DNA of 13,843 nucleotides from Granulicatella adiacens. Its GTDB lineage: Bacteria > Bacillota > Bacilli > Lactobacillales > Aerococcaceae. The first letter of the stretch is position 1, and every line of letters begins with the position of its first letter. Of the stretch, positions 1 to 6,942 are shown one piece after another. The DNA is taken from assembly GCA_018364485.1 (NCBI GenBank), contig JAGZLX010000044.1, forward strand, positions 1 to 13,843, given 5' to 3'. Made by a program: the position numbers and the translations under genes. The notes beneath the pieces were generated by a model, which saw only the letters and a list, made by a program, of their open reading frames with translations, ran no database searches and was not told the origin of the DNA.

Positions 1-441
1 AGCAACGTTTGGTTGTTCAACCACGCTATCGATAATCGCAAAGTGTGCGTCTGGATTTTGTTTTGCTGCTTCTTCAACAGCTTTTTGTAATTTAAATCCG
101 ATTGCGAAAATAATATTGTACTCATTTAAAACTGCAGTGTTAAGGTTTGTAGTATAGTCAGATTCTGCTTTTGAAAGAATGTAATCAATACCATTTCCTT
201 TAGTTTTACCACCGTTATTTTTACCCCATTCTTGAAGGCCTTCCCAAGCGCCTTGGTTGAATGATTTATCGTCAATACCACCAGTATCAGATACCATTAC
301 CGCTTTGAAGTTGTCTGAAGAGCCAGCGTTGTTTTGAGAAGATGCTTGTGAGCTGTCAGATTTTGATCCGCCACACGCTGCTAATACAGCAGTCGCACCA
401 AGTGTCAATGCAAATAAAGCTAAATTCTTTTTAGTTTTCAC
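1..441 (-). CDS. BMP-family (PnrA/TmpC-like) substrate-binding lipoprotein, 5' part
   Basis: Membrane-anchored binding protein of the basic membrane protein family, whose characterised members bind purine nucleosides for an ABC importer. The first 147 codons are visible; the gene runs off the left edge. The start is GTG at 439-441, preceded by GGAGG at 451-455. Residues 1-22 are a lipoprotein signal peptide (KTKK, hydrophobic core, lipobox LAAC, lipid-modified C23), followed by a Gly/Ser/Asn-rich linker to about residue 42. The family hallmark near residues 49-61 reads SDTGGIDDKSFNQ; later comes AIGFKLQKAVEEAA. It is downstream of ftsK in the same direction but has its own promoter. Nucleoside specificity is family knowledge; other BMP ligands remain possible. 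Transporter genes may lie beyond the window. Confidence 0.9.
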   Translation of the reverse strand, partial: MKTKKNLALFALTLGATAVLAACGGSKSDSSQASSQNNAGSSDNFKAVMVSDTGGIDDKSFNQGAWEGLQEWGKNNGGKTKGNGIDYILSKAESDYTTNLNTAVLNEYNIIFAIGFKLQKAVEEAAKQNPDAHFAIIDSVVEQPNVA

Positions 442-476
442 GATAAAAAACCTCCAATAAATGATTTACTACAGTC

Positions 477-504
477 ATTCTAACATAAATAGAATGAAAA
501 TCAA
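477..504 (-). promoter_or_regulatory. Promoter of the BMP lipoprotein gene
   Basis: Read on the minus strand: -35 TTGATT (499-504), a 16-bp spacer, and -10 TAGAAT (477-482). This puts the transcript start near 470 and leaves a short leader with GGAGG before the GTG. It lies in the 90-bp gap after ftsK, so the lipoprotein gene need not depend on ftsK read-through. Recognised by eye only. Confidence 0.6.
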
Positions 505-531
505 GCTAAATCTTTTCATTGGAGGTGATTT

Positions 532-2994
532 TTATGAAAAATGTTCGGTTTTTACATTTCTATGCGTTGGTTTCACCTGCTCGGAAGCGTCATTTTCATT
601 GAAAACATGAACATTCACTTTTCTTCCTTTACTTCCATCTGCAGGTCCAACATAACCACGCGCTTCTAATTCATCAATCATACGTGCTGCACGGTTAAAT
701 CCGATACGGAATCGTCTTTGTAAATAAGACGTACTAATTGTTTCTTGTTCTTTTAATAATTCGATGACTTCGTAGAATAGTTCGTCTTCTGGTTCACTTC
801 CACCAGCAACAGTTGTATTTTCTGAAGGCATCATCGCTTCATCATACTCTACTTCTTGCTGATTCTTCACGAAATCAACGATACGTTCGACTTCTTCATC
901 TGTTAAGAATGCGCCTTGTACACGAATTGGTTTATTTTCGCCCATTGGCATATATAGCATATCCCCGCGTCCAAGAAGTTTCTCAGCACCATTGGCATCG
1001 ATAATCGTACGAGAGTCTGTACCACTGGATACCGCAAAGGCGATACGAGAAGGAACGTTAGCTTTAATAATCCCTGTAATTACGTCAACAGATGGACGTT
1101 GTGTTGCTAGAATCATATGAATACCCGCAGCACGAGCCATTTGAGCTAGACGAATAATCGCATCTTCCACTTCATTACTTGCTACCATCATTAAATCCGC
1201 AAGTTCGTCTACGATTACGACGATATAAGGTAGTGTTGGGTTATTTTCGCCCGTTTCACGGTTATATTGTTCGACATGAGCGTTATATCCATCGATATTA
1301 CGCATTCCCATTGAAGCGAATAATTCGTAACGTTTTTCCATCTCAGCTACAACCTTTTGTAAGGCTTGAGCGGCTTTACGAGGGTTCGTTACAACCGGAG
1401 TTAATAGATGCGGAATGCCATTATACACATTCAACTCTACCATCTTCGGATCGATCATCATTAATTTCACTTCGTGTGGTTTTGTCTTCATTAAAATACT
1501 TGTGATAATGCCGTTAATACATACCGATTTACCAGAACCCGTTGAACCGGCAATTAACATGTGTGGCATTTTCGTAATATCGCAAAGACGAACATTACCA
1601 GAGATATCTCTTCCTAATGGTACGTCTAAAGGTTTTGGAGATTGAAGAGCCGATTGAATCACATCGCTAAACGACACAAAACTTGTTTGGCTATTTGGAA
1701 CTTCAATCCCTACATAAGGTTTTCCTGGAATTGGAGCTTCGATACGAATATCTTTGGCCGCAAGTGCTAGGGCAATATCATCACTCAAGTTCACAATCTT
1801 ACTTACCTTCACACCAATCGCTGGTTGAATTTCGTATTTTGTAACAGCTGGCCCCATCATTGGGTTTGGCATTACTTTAGCATCCACCCCAAAACTTGCA
1901 AACGTACGCTCTAAAATATGCATATTGCGTTCTACAATCGTACGTTCATTCGATTGATCTGAATGTTGTACGGGATTTAATAAGGTCACTGGTGGTAATT
2001 GATAATCTTCGTCATCTTGTTCCCCACTCATTGAAAGTTCCCCGATGTCTTCGCCATCATCTTCAAACTCAGGCTCTTCTGATTTTTTAACTGTAACGGG
2101 AGCAACAGGTGCTACTGGAGCTGGTGCTACTGGTTCCACTGGCGGAATCGGTTCAATAGGTTCTACCATTGGAGACGTAGCGTATTCGTCCTCTATTAAA
2201 GTTTCATCTTCATATTCATCAAAGAACACATCTTTCATTCGGTCTAATAACGAATGCGGTTTTCTTGGTTCTTTTGGTTTTTCAGGTGTTTCTGTTTGTA
2301 CTGGAGCAGGAGCTGGTGCTACAGGTGTTGCTACAACTATTTCCTCAGCTTCTTGTTCTTCTTCCAAACGGCGTGCTTCGCGTTCGGCTTTACGCTCAGC
2401 TAACTTTTCAGAAGCATTCGCTGTTTGCGTACGTACAAAATCCATTACATCGCTTAAATGCACGTTGAAGATTAAGAGTCCGCTACATACTAATAATAGG
2501 AATACGATTAAATACGTTCCCCATTGAGAAACAAGGAAATACGTACATGAATAAAGAAGTGTTCCTAACACCCCACCACCGAGTCGTTGAGAAACGGTAT
2601 TAGACGTAAAGTCCACCATGAAACGATTCATCATTTCTTGAAAAACAGGAGAACCTGAACTAGTAAAGCTACTATAAGTCATCACTGACACGAATAAGAG
2701 AAGTGCCACGCTTGATGAAATGGCTGCAGCCGTCCATCTCCACATAATTTTAGGCATTCGTCCACGGAATAACATCCCGATTCCCGCAAGAACTCCGCAC
2801 ACTCCACCGAAGGCATATAAATCCCCGATAAAGAAACGAATCAGGTTAGCAAAGAATTTTCCTAAGAATCCTAATTGAAAAGTTGCTAATAAACTATAGA
2901 CAATAATAAATACGGCTACAGCTTCAATCGATAAAAACGGATTGGTATTCTTTGTATTTTTTCTTTGTGTTTTTTTCTTCGTTTGTTTAGCCAC
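532..2994 (-). CDS. ftsK: DNA translocase FtsK/SpoIIIE family
   Basis: Septum-anchored ATPase that pumps chromosomal DNA during division and aids terminus resolution. At 820 residues it is typical for the family. The start is GTG at 2992-2994 with AAAGGAG upstream. Residues about 20-178 hold four or so membrane segments. Residues about 200-340 form an acidic, Pro/Ala/Val-rich linker with repeated APVAP motifs. The alpha/beta motor follows: Walker A GSTGSGKS at 483-490 (K489) and Walker B VIVDELADL with D596-E597. The C-terminal gamma winged helix (about 731-785, RRFRIGFNRAARMIDELEARGYVG) is the DNA-orienting domain that reads KOPS/SRS-type sequences in the family. The start overlaps the DUF1033 gene by 8 bases, so translation is probably coupled. 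No frameshift or missing motif is visible. Confidence 0.96.
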   Translation of the reverse strand: MAKQTKKKTQRKNTKNTNPFLSIEAVAVFIIVYSLLATFQLGFLGKFFANLIRFFIGDLYAFGGVCGVLAGIGMLFRGRMPKIMWRWTAAAISSSVALLLFVSVMTYSSFTSSGSPVFQEMMNRFMVDFTSNTVSQRLGGGVLGTLLYSCTYFLVSQWGTYLIVFLLLVCSGLLIFNVHLSDVMDFVRTQTANASEKLAERKAEREARRLEEEQEAEEIVVATPVAPAPAPVQTETPEKPKEPRKPHSLLDRMKDVFFDEYEDETLIEDEYATSPMVEPIEPIPPVEPVAPAPVAPVAPVTVKKSEEPEFEDDGEDIGELSMSGEQDDEDYQLPPVTLLNPVQHSDQSNERTIVERNMHILERTFASFGVDAKVMPNPMMGPAVTKYEIQPAIGVKVSKIVNLSDDIALALAAKDIRIEAPIPGKPYVGIEVPNSQTSFVSFSDVIQSALQSPKPLDVPLGRDISGNVRLCDITKMPHMLIAGSTGSGKSVCINGIITSILMKTKPHEVKLMMIDPKMVELNVYNGIPHLLTPVVTNPRKAAQALQKVVAEMEKRYELFASMGMRNIDGYNAHVEQYNRETGENNPTLPYIVVIVDELADLMMVASNEVEDAIIRLAQMARAAGIHMILATQRPSVDVITGIIKANVPSRIAFAVSSGTDSRTIIDANGAEKLLGRGDMLYMPMGENKPIRVQGAFLTDEEVERIVDFVKNQQEVEYDEAMMPSENTTVAGGSEPEDELFYEVIELLKEQETISTSYLQRRFRIGFNRAARMIDELEARGYVGPADGSKGRKVNVHVFNENDASEQVKPTHRNVKTEHFS
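534..602 (+). CDS. Possible 22-codon small ORF with near-perfect Shine-Dalgarno
   Basis: The plus strand has GGAGGTGAT at 521-529, five bases before ATG at 534. It opens a 22-codon frame, MKNVRFLHFYALVSPARKRHFH, ending in TGA at 600-602. The frame is antisense to the last codons of ftsK. The ribosome binding site is as good as any in the window, which is the only positive evidence. The peptide is basic, has no recognisable domain, and no clear plus-strand promoter was found. It may be chance, or a leader or small protein gene. Confidence 0.2.
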   Translation: MKNVRFLHFYALVSPARKRHFH

Positions 2995-3301
2995 GTTCTT
3001 CTCCTTTCTCTTCTACTAATTGATTATTTTCATCGACTAAAATCAGTCCATGGAAAATTTGAACATCACATTCACACGCCACACAATAATCTTGTTCTTT
3101 CTCATCCCAAAAGGCAATGGCGCTTGTTCCGTTTGATCGTTTTTCTGGATAGTTAGAAGCAAGTCTAGCTTCATGCTGTTGGAAACTATTTTTCGCTTCT
3201 TCTAAAGAAGAAAATTCTTCAGTCGAAACAATCATTTTTTTCCAGTCATCGAAAAACCACCATGGTTCATCTTGACCTGCTGTCTCAATTACTTTAAACA
3301 T
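2987..3301 (-). CDS. DUF1033 family protein
   Basis: A 104-residue soluble protein matching the DUF1033 family as I remember it in Lactobacillales. The opening MFKVIETAGQDEPWWFFDDW contains the conserved EPWWF block, and the C-terminal half has YCVACECD followed by a short hydrophobic stretch. No biochemical function is known to me. The start is ATG at 3299-3301 with GAGGTGA upstream. The stop lies inside the start region of ftsK, so the two genes form an operon. The pair CVACEC could bind metal, but that is speculation. It is oriented divergently from acyP. Confidence 0.8.
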   Translation of the reverse strand: MFKVIETAGQDEPWWFFDDWKKMIVSTEEFSSLEEAKNSFQQHEARLASNYPEKRSNGTSAIAFWDEKEQDYCVACECDVQIFHGLILVDENNQLVEEKGEERG

Positions 3302-3319
3302 GTTTTCACCTCGTTTATT

Positions 3320-3349
3320 AGTATACCAAATTTTGAGAAATCATGGTAA
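3320..3349 (-). promoter_or_regulatory. Promoter of DUF1033-ftsK
   Basis: On the minus strand: -35 TTACCA (3344-3349), an 18-bp spacer, and -10 TATACT (3320-3325), about 18 bp before the DUF1033 start codon. The 98-bp intergenic region is divergent, so the acyP promoter must also lie here, but I could not choose a convincing -35/-10 pair for it. Confidence 0.5.
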
Positions 3350-3399
3350 TCTTGTTTCATAGAGATGACAAAATAATTCTACTTTTTGGAGGTCTTTCT

Positions 3400-3672
3400 A
3401 TGATTACAAGACAAATTCGTGTTTGGGGACATGTTCAAGGCGTCGGATTCCGCTTTTTCACGCAGCAACTCGCGATTCAACTGGATATTTGTGGCACGGT
3501 TCAAAATAAAATGGATGGCTCAGTTTTTGTCGTTGCACAAGGCGAAGAAAAAGCCGTTACTCGTTTTATCGAAAGAGTCAAAGCTTCCGTATCCCCATAT
3601 GGTCGCGTTGATCGCTATGAAGAAAGTGAAGTCCATGACGCACCGCAATACACAAAGTTTCAAATTATATAA
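3400..3672 (+). CDS. acyP: Acylphosphatase
   Basis: Small enzyme that hydrolyses the carboxyl-phosphate bond of acylphosphates. The start is ATG at 3400, placed by GGAGG seven bases upstream, giving 90 residues, the usual family size. A longer in-frame ATG at 3343 lacks a ribosome binding site and adds 19 non-homologous residues. The signature GHVQGVGFRFFTQ spans 10-22 and includes catalytic R18, which binds the phosphate. The second catalytic residue is N36 in GTVQNKMDGSV. The spacing of 18 residues between Arg and Asn is the family's. It sits directly before yidC on the same strand, an arrangement I recall from streptococci. There is no terminator in between, so acyP transcripts may run into yidC. 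Confidence 0.93.
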   Translation: MITRQIRVWGHVQGVGFRFFTQQLAIQLDICGTVQNKMDGSVFVVAQGEEKAVTRFIERVKASVSPYGRVDRYEESEVHDAPQYTKFQII

Positions 3673-3678
3673 AGAACG

Positions 3679-3707
3679 TTGCTATTTCAACGAAACACGT
3701 GTACAAT
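3679..3707 (+). promoter_or_regulatory. Promoter of yidC
   Basis: -35 TTGCTA (3679-3684), a 17-bp spacer, and -10 TACAAT (3702-3707), 33 bp before the chosen yidC ATG. A short CGTTG/CAACG dyad at 3677-3692 overlaps the -35 but has no U-tract, so I do not call it a terminator. Confidence 0.65.
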
Positions 3708-3740
3708 AAATCATGTTATTAAATGAAAAGGAAAGTGATT

Positions 3741-4670
3741 ATGAAACTAACTAAAAAAGCTCAACTGCTATTAGTTGCAACAGTTCTTCCCCTACTACTT
3801 GCGGGATGTACCGATCAATATAATGAAAACCATGAACCAATTGGTTGGCTCTATAACTATTTAGTAGTTCCAACACAATGGTTATTAAACCAAATTGCTT
3901 CCGTATTTAACGGAAACTACGCGATTGCGATTGTGATCGTATCAGTACTCGTTCGTGTCGTTTTGATGCCAACACAATTCCATCAAATGAAATCGATGCT
4001 TGTCCAACAAGAAAAGATGGCAGTATTAAAACCTTATATTGCTGAAATTACAGCTCGTGCAGAACAAGCTTCAACTCCAGAGGAAAAACTTGCAATCCAA
4101 CAAGAACAAATGGAGTTATACAAACTAAACAATGTCTCATTAATGGGCGGTATCGGTTCAGGATGTTTACCAATCTTGATTACATTGCCAATCTGGAGCG
4201 GATTGTATAACGCGATTCTGTTATCAAACGAAATTTCAAGTAGTAACTTCATGGGAATTAACCTTGGAGCACAATTCTTACCAATCGCTCTTGCGACAAT
4301 GGTAGCTTACTATGTTCAATCAGTAGTCAGCCAAATGGGAATGGACGAAGAAACGAAAAAACAAAGTCGTTCAATGAACTACGTACTTCCAGTAATGATG
4401 TTCTTGATGACATTCCAATCACCTGCTGGGGTTGGTATTTACTTCTTCATCTCTGCCCTTATCCAAATTTTACAATCATGGATTCAAAACACTTATATTC
4501 GTCCAAAAATTAAAGCTCAAATCGACGAAGAATTAAACCATGACAATATCGTGTTACCACAACGTACAACACCACGTAAAACTGCTCAAAAAGCAACACA
4601 ACAAGAAACGTTCGCACAACGTCAAAACAAAACTGGTGGCCGTAACGCTGGTAAACAAAAACGCAGATAA
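3741..4670 (+). CDS. yidC: Membrane protein insertase YidC/OxaA2 type
   Basis: Inserts and folds membrane proteins, alone or with SecYEG, in the cytoplasmic membrane. The start is ATG at 3741, preceded by AGGAAAGTGAT; ATG at 3723 has no ribosome binding site. The product has 309 residues. Residues 1-22 are a lipoprotein signal peptide with lipobox LAGC and C23, as in Gram-positive YidC. Five membrane segments follow. R72 in VLVRVVLMP matches the conserved groove arginine of Bacillus YidC proteins. A charged cytoplasmic region (about 85-125) separates the first two segments. The C-terminal 55 or so residues are hydrophilic and end in RNAGKQKRR, the basic ribosome-contacting tail typical of YidC2. 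The gene is followed by a strong terminator. Confidence 0.95.
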   Translation: MKLTKKAQLLLVATVLPLLLAGCTDQYNENHEPIGWLYNYLVVPTQWLLNQIASVFNGNYAIAIVIVSVLVRVVLMPTQFHQMKSMLVQQEKMAVLKPYIAEITARAEQASTPEEKLAIQQEQMELYKLNNVSLMGGIGSGCLPILITLPIWSGLYNAILLSNEISSSNFMGINLGAQFLPIALATMVAYYVQSVVSQMGMDEETKKQSRSMNYVLPVMMFLMTFQSPAGVGIYFFISALIQILQSWIQNTYIRPKIKAQIDEELNHDNIVLPQRTTPRKTAQKATQQETFAQRQNKTGGRNAGKQKRR

Positions 4671-4677
4671 AAGCACA

Positions 4678-4713
4678 AAATCCCTTTGAGAAAATTCTCA
4701 AAGGGATTTTTTT
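4678..4713 (+). terminator. Rho-independent terminator of yidC
   Basis: Perfect dyad TCCCTTTGAGAA (4681-4692) / TTCTCAAAGGGA (4695-4706), with the innermost A-T pairs probably open as loop, followed by seven T at 4707-4713. It starts eight bases after the yidC stop codon. Confidence 0.93.
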
Positions 4714-4720
4714 GATGCAA

Positions 4721-4876
4721 TTTGTATCATGCATGATACGTATCACAGATGATACACTTTTTGTTTTCGAATGATTTTGTATCAATTTTGATACAAATCA
4801 TTTTTGATACATATTTTTTTCAACGGAGGATGTAACAATTATGTTACGTAACAAAAATGTTACACTCGCAAAAAAA
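4721..4876. repeat. Left copy of ~157-bp palindromic direct repeat (R1)
   Basis: Non-coding element repeated in the same orientation at 12355-12512, about 90% identical by hand alignment (14 mismatches and a 2-base indel). It contains six 16-bp units in three abutting pairs: 4724-4739 and 4740-4755 (GTATCATGCATGATAC, GTATCACAGATGATAC); 4779-4794 and 4795-4810 (GTATCAATTTTGATAC, AAATCATTTTTGATAC); 4832-4847 and 4848-4863 (GTAACAATTATGTTAC, GTAACAAAAATGTTAC). Pairs start 55 and 53 bp apart. The fourth unit has lost part of its left arm. The element fills the gap between the yidC terminator and the terminator of the convergent regulator gene, so neither transcript should cover it. It encodes nothing recognisable. 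It could be a protein-binding array or a dispersed intergenic repeat. Confidence 0.93.
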
Positions 4877-4904
4877 AAGAGATAAGAAGAAATCTTATCT
4901 CTTT
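4871..4904 (-). terminator. Rho-independent terminator of the six-gene operon
   Basis: The 12-bp stem AAAGAGATAAGA (4876-4887) / TCTTATCTCTTT (4893-4904) has a five-base loop. The A run at 4871-4878 becomes the U-tract on the minus strand. The stem begins inside the stop codon region of the LacI-type gene. Its A run also forms the right edge of repeat R1. Confidence 0.93.
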
Positions 4905-6942
4905 AATCGTAATAAACATCGTGTAATACTCTTTCACCCAGTTCAATTTGATACGACAAACTGAATTTTTGGTTATTCCAAACTTGTCTTTTCCCTAATT
5001 GAATAGATTTTTCTAAATGCGTTAACCAAGGATGCATTTCCATTAATTCTTGATTGTTTAGAACCTCTTTACTAAGAATCATACCTCCAAGTGCTACGAT
5101 TAGTTTAGAAATCTCGTCACTATACAACCATTCTAAAAATAATAGAGCTTGGTCTTTCATCTTACTTTCTTTTACAATCCCTACTGTTCCTCCACCAATC
5201 AGTGGTTGTTTCCCTGGAATACGATCAACACCAAAATCAATATCATTTTGTAACTGCCCAGCAAGCACCGTTGAATAGTTAGAAAAGACGGTCATCATGG
5301 CTGTTTTTCCTTCAGCAAATTCCTGAACAATATCTCCCCACCATTTATCTTTGTTCTGATCACTGGTTTCTAAACTAGCCTTATATTGTTCTAAAGCTGT
5401 TTGATAAGGATTATCAACTTGATTTAACACTTGCTCACGGTATCTTGGTAAGAAATCACAAGAGGTAACGAGCGGAGTTTTCATCGCAATACTATGACCA
5501 AATTCTGTTTGTGATGCCTTATTTTTATTCTTAGTGAAAAACTGGCAAATCAAGTCAAAGTCTTCATAACTTTGCGGAACAACTAGATTTTTTCTAAAGC
5601 GCTCATAAAATTCTCGTTGAACTAATTTATTTAAAAATAAATCCTTACGATAATAAAGTAATTGAACGGAAACGTCTAAAGGAACACCATACCATTTTTT
5701 ATTAGAATACATAAACTCGCTTAGTAATTTCTCATCAAACTGGTTAAGAAGTTTCTTACTACCTTCTACATCCTCTAAAGGAACAAAAAGATCCTCCGCC
5801 ACTTCAGGTAACACCGCCATATCCAGACGGATTAAATCATACCCTTTTTTAAATGCACTATTTTTAATTTTCGTAACATCGTACTCTGATGATTCCAATT
5901 CATCTATCTCAATACGAATATTTGTCTCATGTTCAAAAATACCTGATAAGAATTTCAACACACGAGTGGTTGGAGAACTAATCGTTAGCAATCGTATCTT
6001 TTGAGGATTGGCATATTTCGTATAAACATTTTTAGCTCTAAACCCTTCCGGTGTCATCAGAATACGACCCATTTCTCCAGTTTTAATTAAATCGATGACC
6101 TTTTTAGCACACAACTTATAATCTAACTCAAAAATATTTTTCTTTGCACGAATAAGTTGAAAACTATCTAGAGCATATATATTCTCTAATCGACCTCTTC
6201 CTAACCAAGACTGAATTTCTTGAATATTTCTAAGAATCTCTCTATCAATTGCAAAAATGGCACTAAATTCTTCAAGACCTACATATTGTTCAAACAATTG
6301 AATTAAATCTTGCCTATTTTTTATCGAAAATCTCTCGATTGAAAGATGACCAGAAATCTCATTTAAAATATCTTCAGATAAGGATTTTCCATTCTCGAAT
6401 TTATAATCGATTAACAGTAATTTTTGATTACCTTTTTTAAATCGTTTTATTAACTCTTTTGCTAAAACACTATAATCAAGAGAGATAACACCATATTTGT
6501 TTGCATCCTCCAAAACATCAACAAAATGGATTTTAGTGTCTTTTTGAAACACTGTTAATACATCTTCTTTTGGAACATACCCAACAAATACTGCTACAGA
6601 AGGTTTTAACAAACTCTCCTTTTCCACGATACTGCGTAAGTTTTTTTCTTTAAAATAGAAAACTTCAACGTCAATACTCTCTTTTTCAGCCTGCTGTAAT
6701 AAGCTCTCATAGAACACAGAATAATGTTCTTTTAAAACAAAGGGAATAAAAACAACCACTTTATTCGAGAAGCCTTTTCTCAACAGTTGAGCCTGAGGAT
6801 TAATCGTATAACCTAATTCTTTCGCAGCCTTTAGGACTTTAGAAATCTTTTCTGAACTGACATTACCTCTCTGGTTTAAAACATTAGAGGCTGTTCCGTG
6901 GGAAACACCTGCTAATTTAGCAATGTCCTTAATTGTCGCCAA
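4903..6942 (-). CDS. LacI-type regulator fused to a type-2 solute-binding domain
   Basis: A 679-residue cytoplasmic regulator in three parts, with no signal peptide. Residues 1-57 are a LacI helix-turn-helix and hinge (TIKDIAKLAGVS, recognition residues near H15-G16, hinge NPQAQLLR with L54, the position that intercalates into DNA in PurR). Residues about 60-310 are a divergent LacI effector domain of periplasmic-binding type 1 fold (KVVVFIPFV, VAVFVGYV, AIFAIDRE). Residues about 316-665 resemble a family-1 sugar ABC binding protein (KWYGVPLDVSVQLLYYRKDLF, EFAEGKTAMMTVFSNYS, GGGTVGIVKES, ALLFLEWLYSDE). Ordinary LacI proteins stop near 330-340. The start is TTG at 6940-6942 with GGGAGG seven bases upstream; it overlaps the HAD gene by 31 bases, implying translational coupling. 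It is the last gene of the operon it probably controls. Whether it represses or activates is not shown. Confidence 0.9.
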   Translation of the reverse strand: MATIKDIAKLAGVSHGTASNVLNQRGNVSSEKISKVLKAAKELGYTINPQAQLLRKGFSNKVVVFIPFVLKEHYSVFYESLLQQAEKESIDVEVFYFKEKNLRSIVEKESLLKPSVAVFVGYVPKEDVLTVFQKDTKIHFVDVLEDANKYGVISLDYSVLAKELIKRFKKGNQKLLLIDYKFENGKSLSEDILNEISGHLSIERFSIKNRQDLIQLFEQYVGLEEFSAIFAIDREILRNIQEIQSWLGRGRLENIYALDSFQLIRAKKNIFELDYKLCAKKVIDLIKTGEMGRILMTPEGFRAKNVYTKYANPQKIRLLTISSPTTRVLKFLSGIFEHETNIRIEIDELESSEYDVTKIKNSAFKKGYDLIRLDMAVLPEVAEDLFVPLEDVEGSKKLLNQFDEKLLSEFMYSNKKWYGVPLDVSVQLLYYRKDLFLNKLVQREFYERFRKNLVVPQSYEDFDLICQFFTKNKNKASQTEFGHSIAMKTPLVTSCDFLPRYREQVLNQVDNPYQTALEQYKASLETSDQNKDKWWGDIVQEFAEGKTAMMTVFSNYSTVLAGQLQNDIDFGVDRIPGKQPLIGGGTVGIVKESKMKDQALLFLEWLYSDEISKLIVALGGMILSKEVLNNQELMEMHPWLTHLEKSIQLGKRQVWNNQKFSLSYQIELGERVLHDVYYD

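Noticed and set aside
2045..2527. Gly/Ser/Thr-rich plus-strand ORF of 160 codons
   Set aside because: It is the antisense of the Pro/Ala/Val/Glu-rich linker of ftsK, which produces collagen-like repeats when read backwards.
3343..3399. N-terminal extension of acylphosphatase from ATG at 3343
   Set aside because: No ribosome binding site, and the added residues do not belong to the family; ATG at 3400 follows GGAGG.
4510..4785. Minus-strand ORF over the yidC end and repeat R1
   Set aside because: It crosses the yidC terminator and repeat, lacks a good ribosome binding site and resembles no family; it is a shadow of yidC.
4832..4863. GlnR/TnrA or ArgR boxes
   Set aside because: TGTAACA/TGTTACA resembles GlnR/TnrA half-sites and TGTATCA with an AT core resembles an ARG box, but the spacing and end bases do not fit either consensus and the sites are not at a promoter.
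4721..4876. parS-like partition site or plasmid iterons
   Set aside because: The half-sites do not match the parS palindrome TGTTTCACGTGAAACA, and no parB or replication initiator gene is in view.
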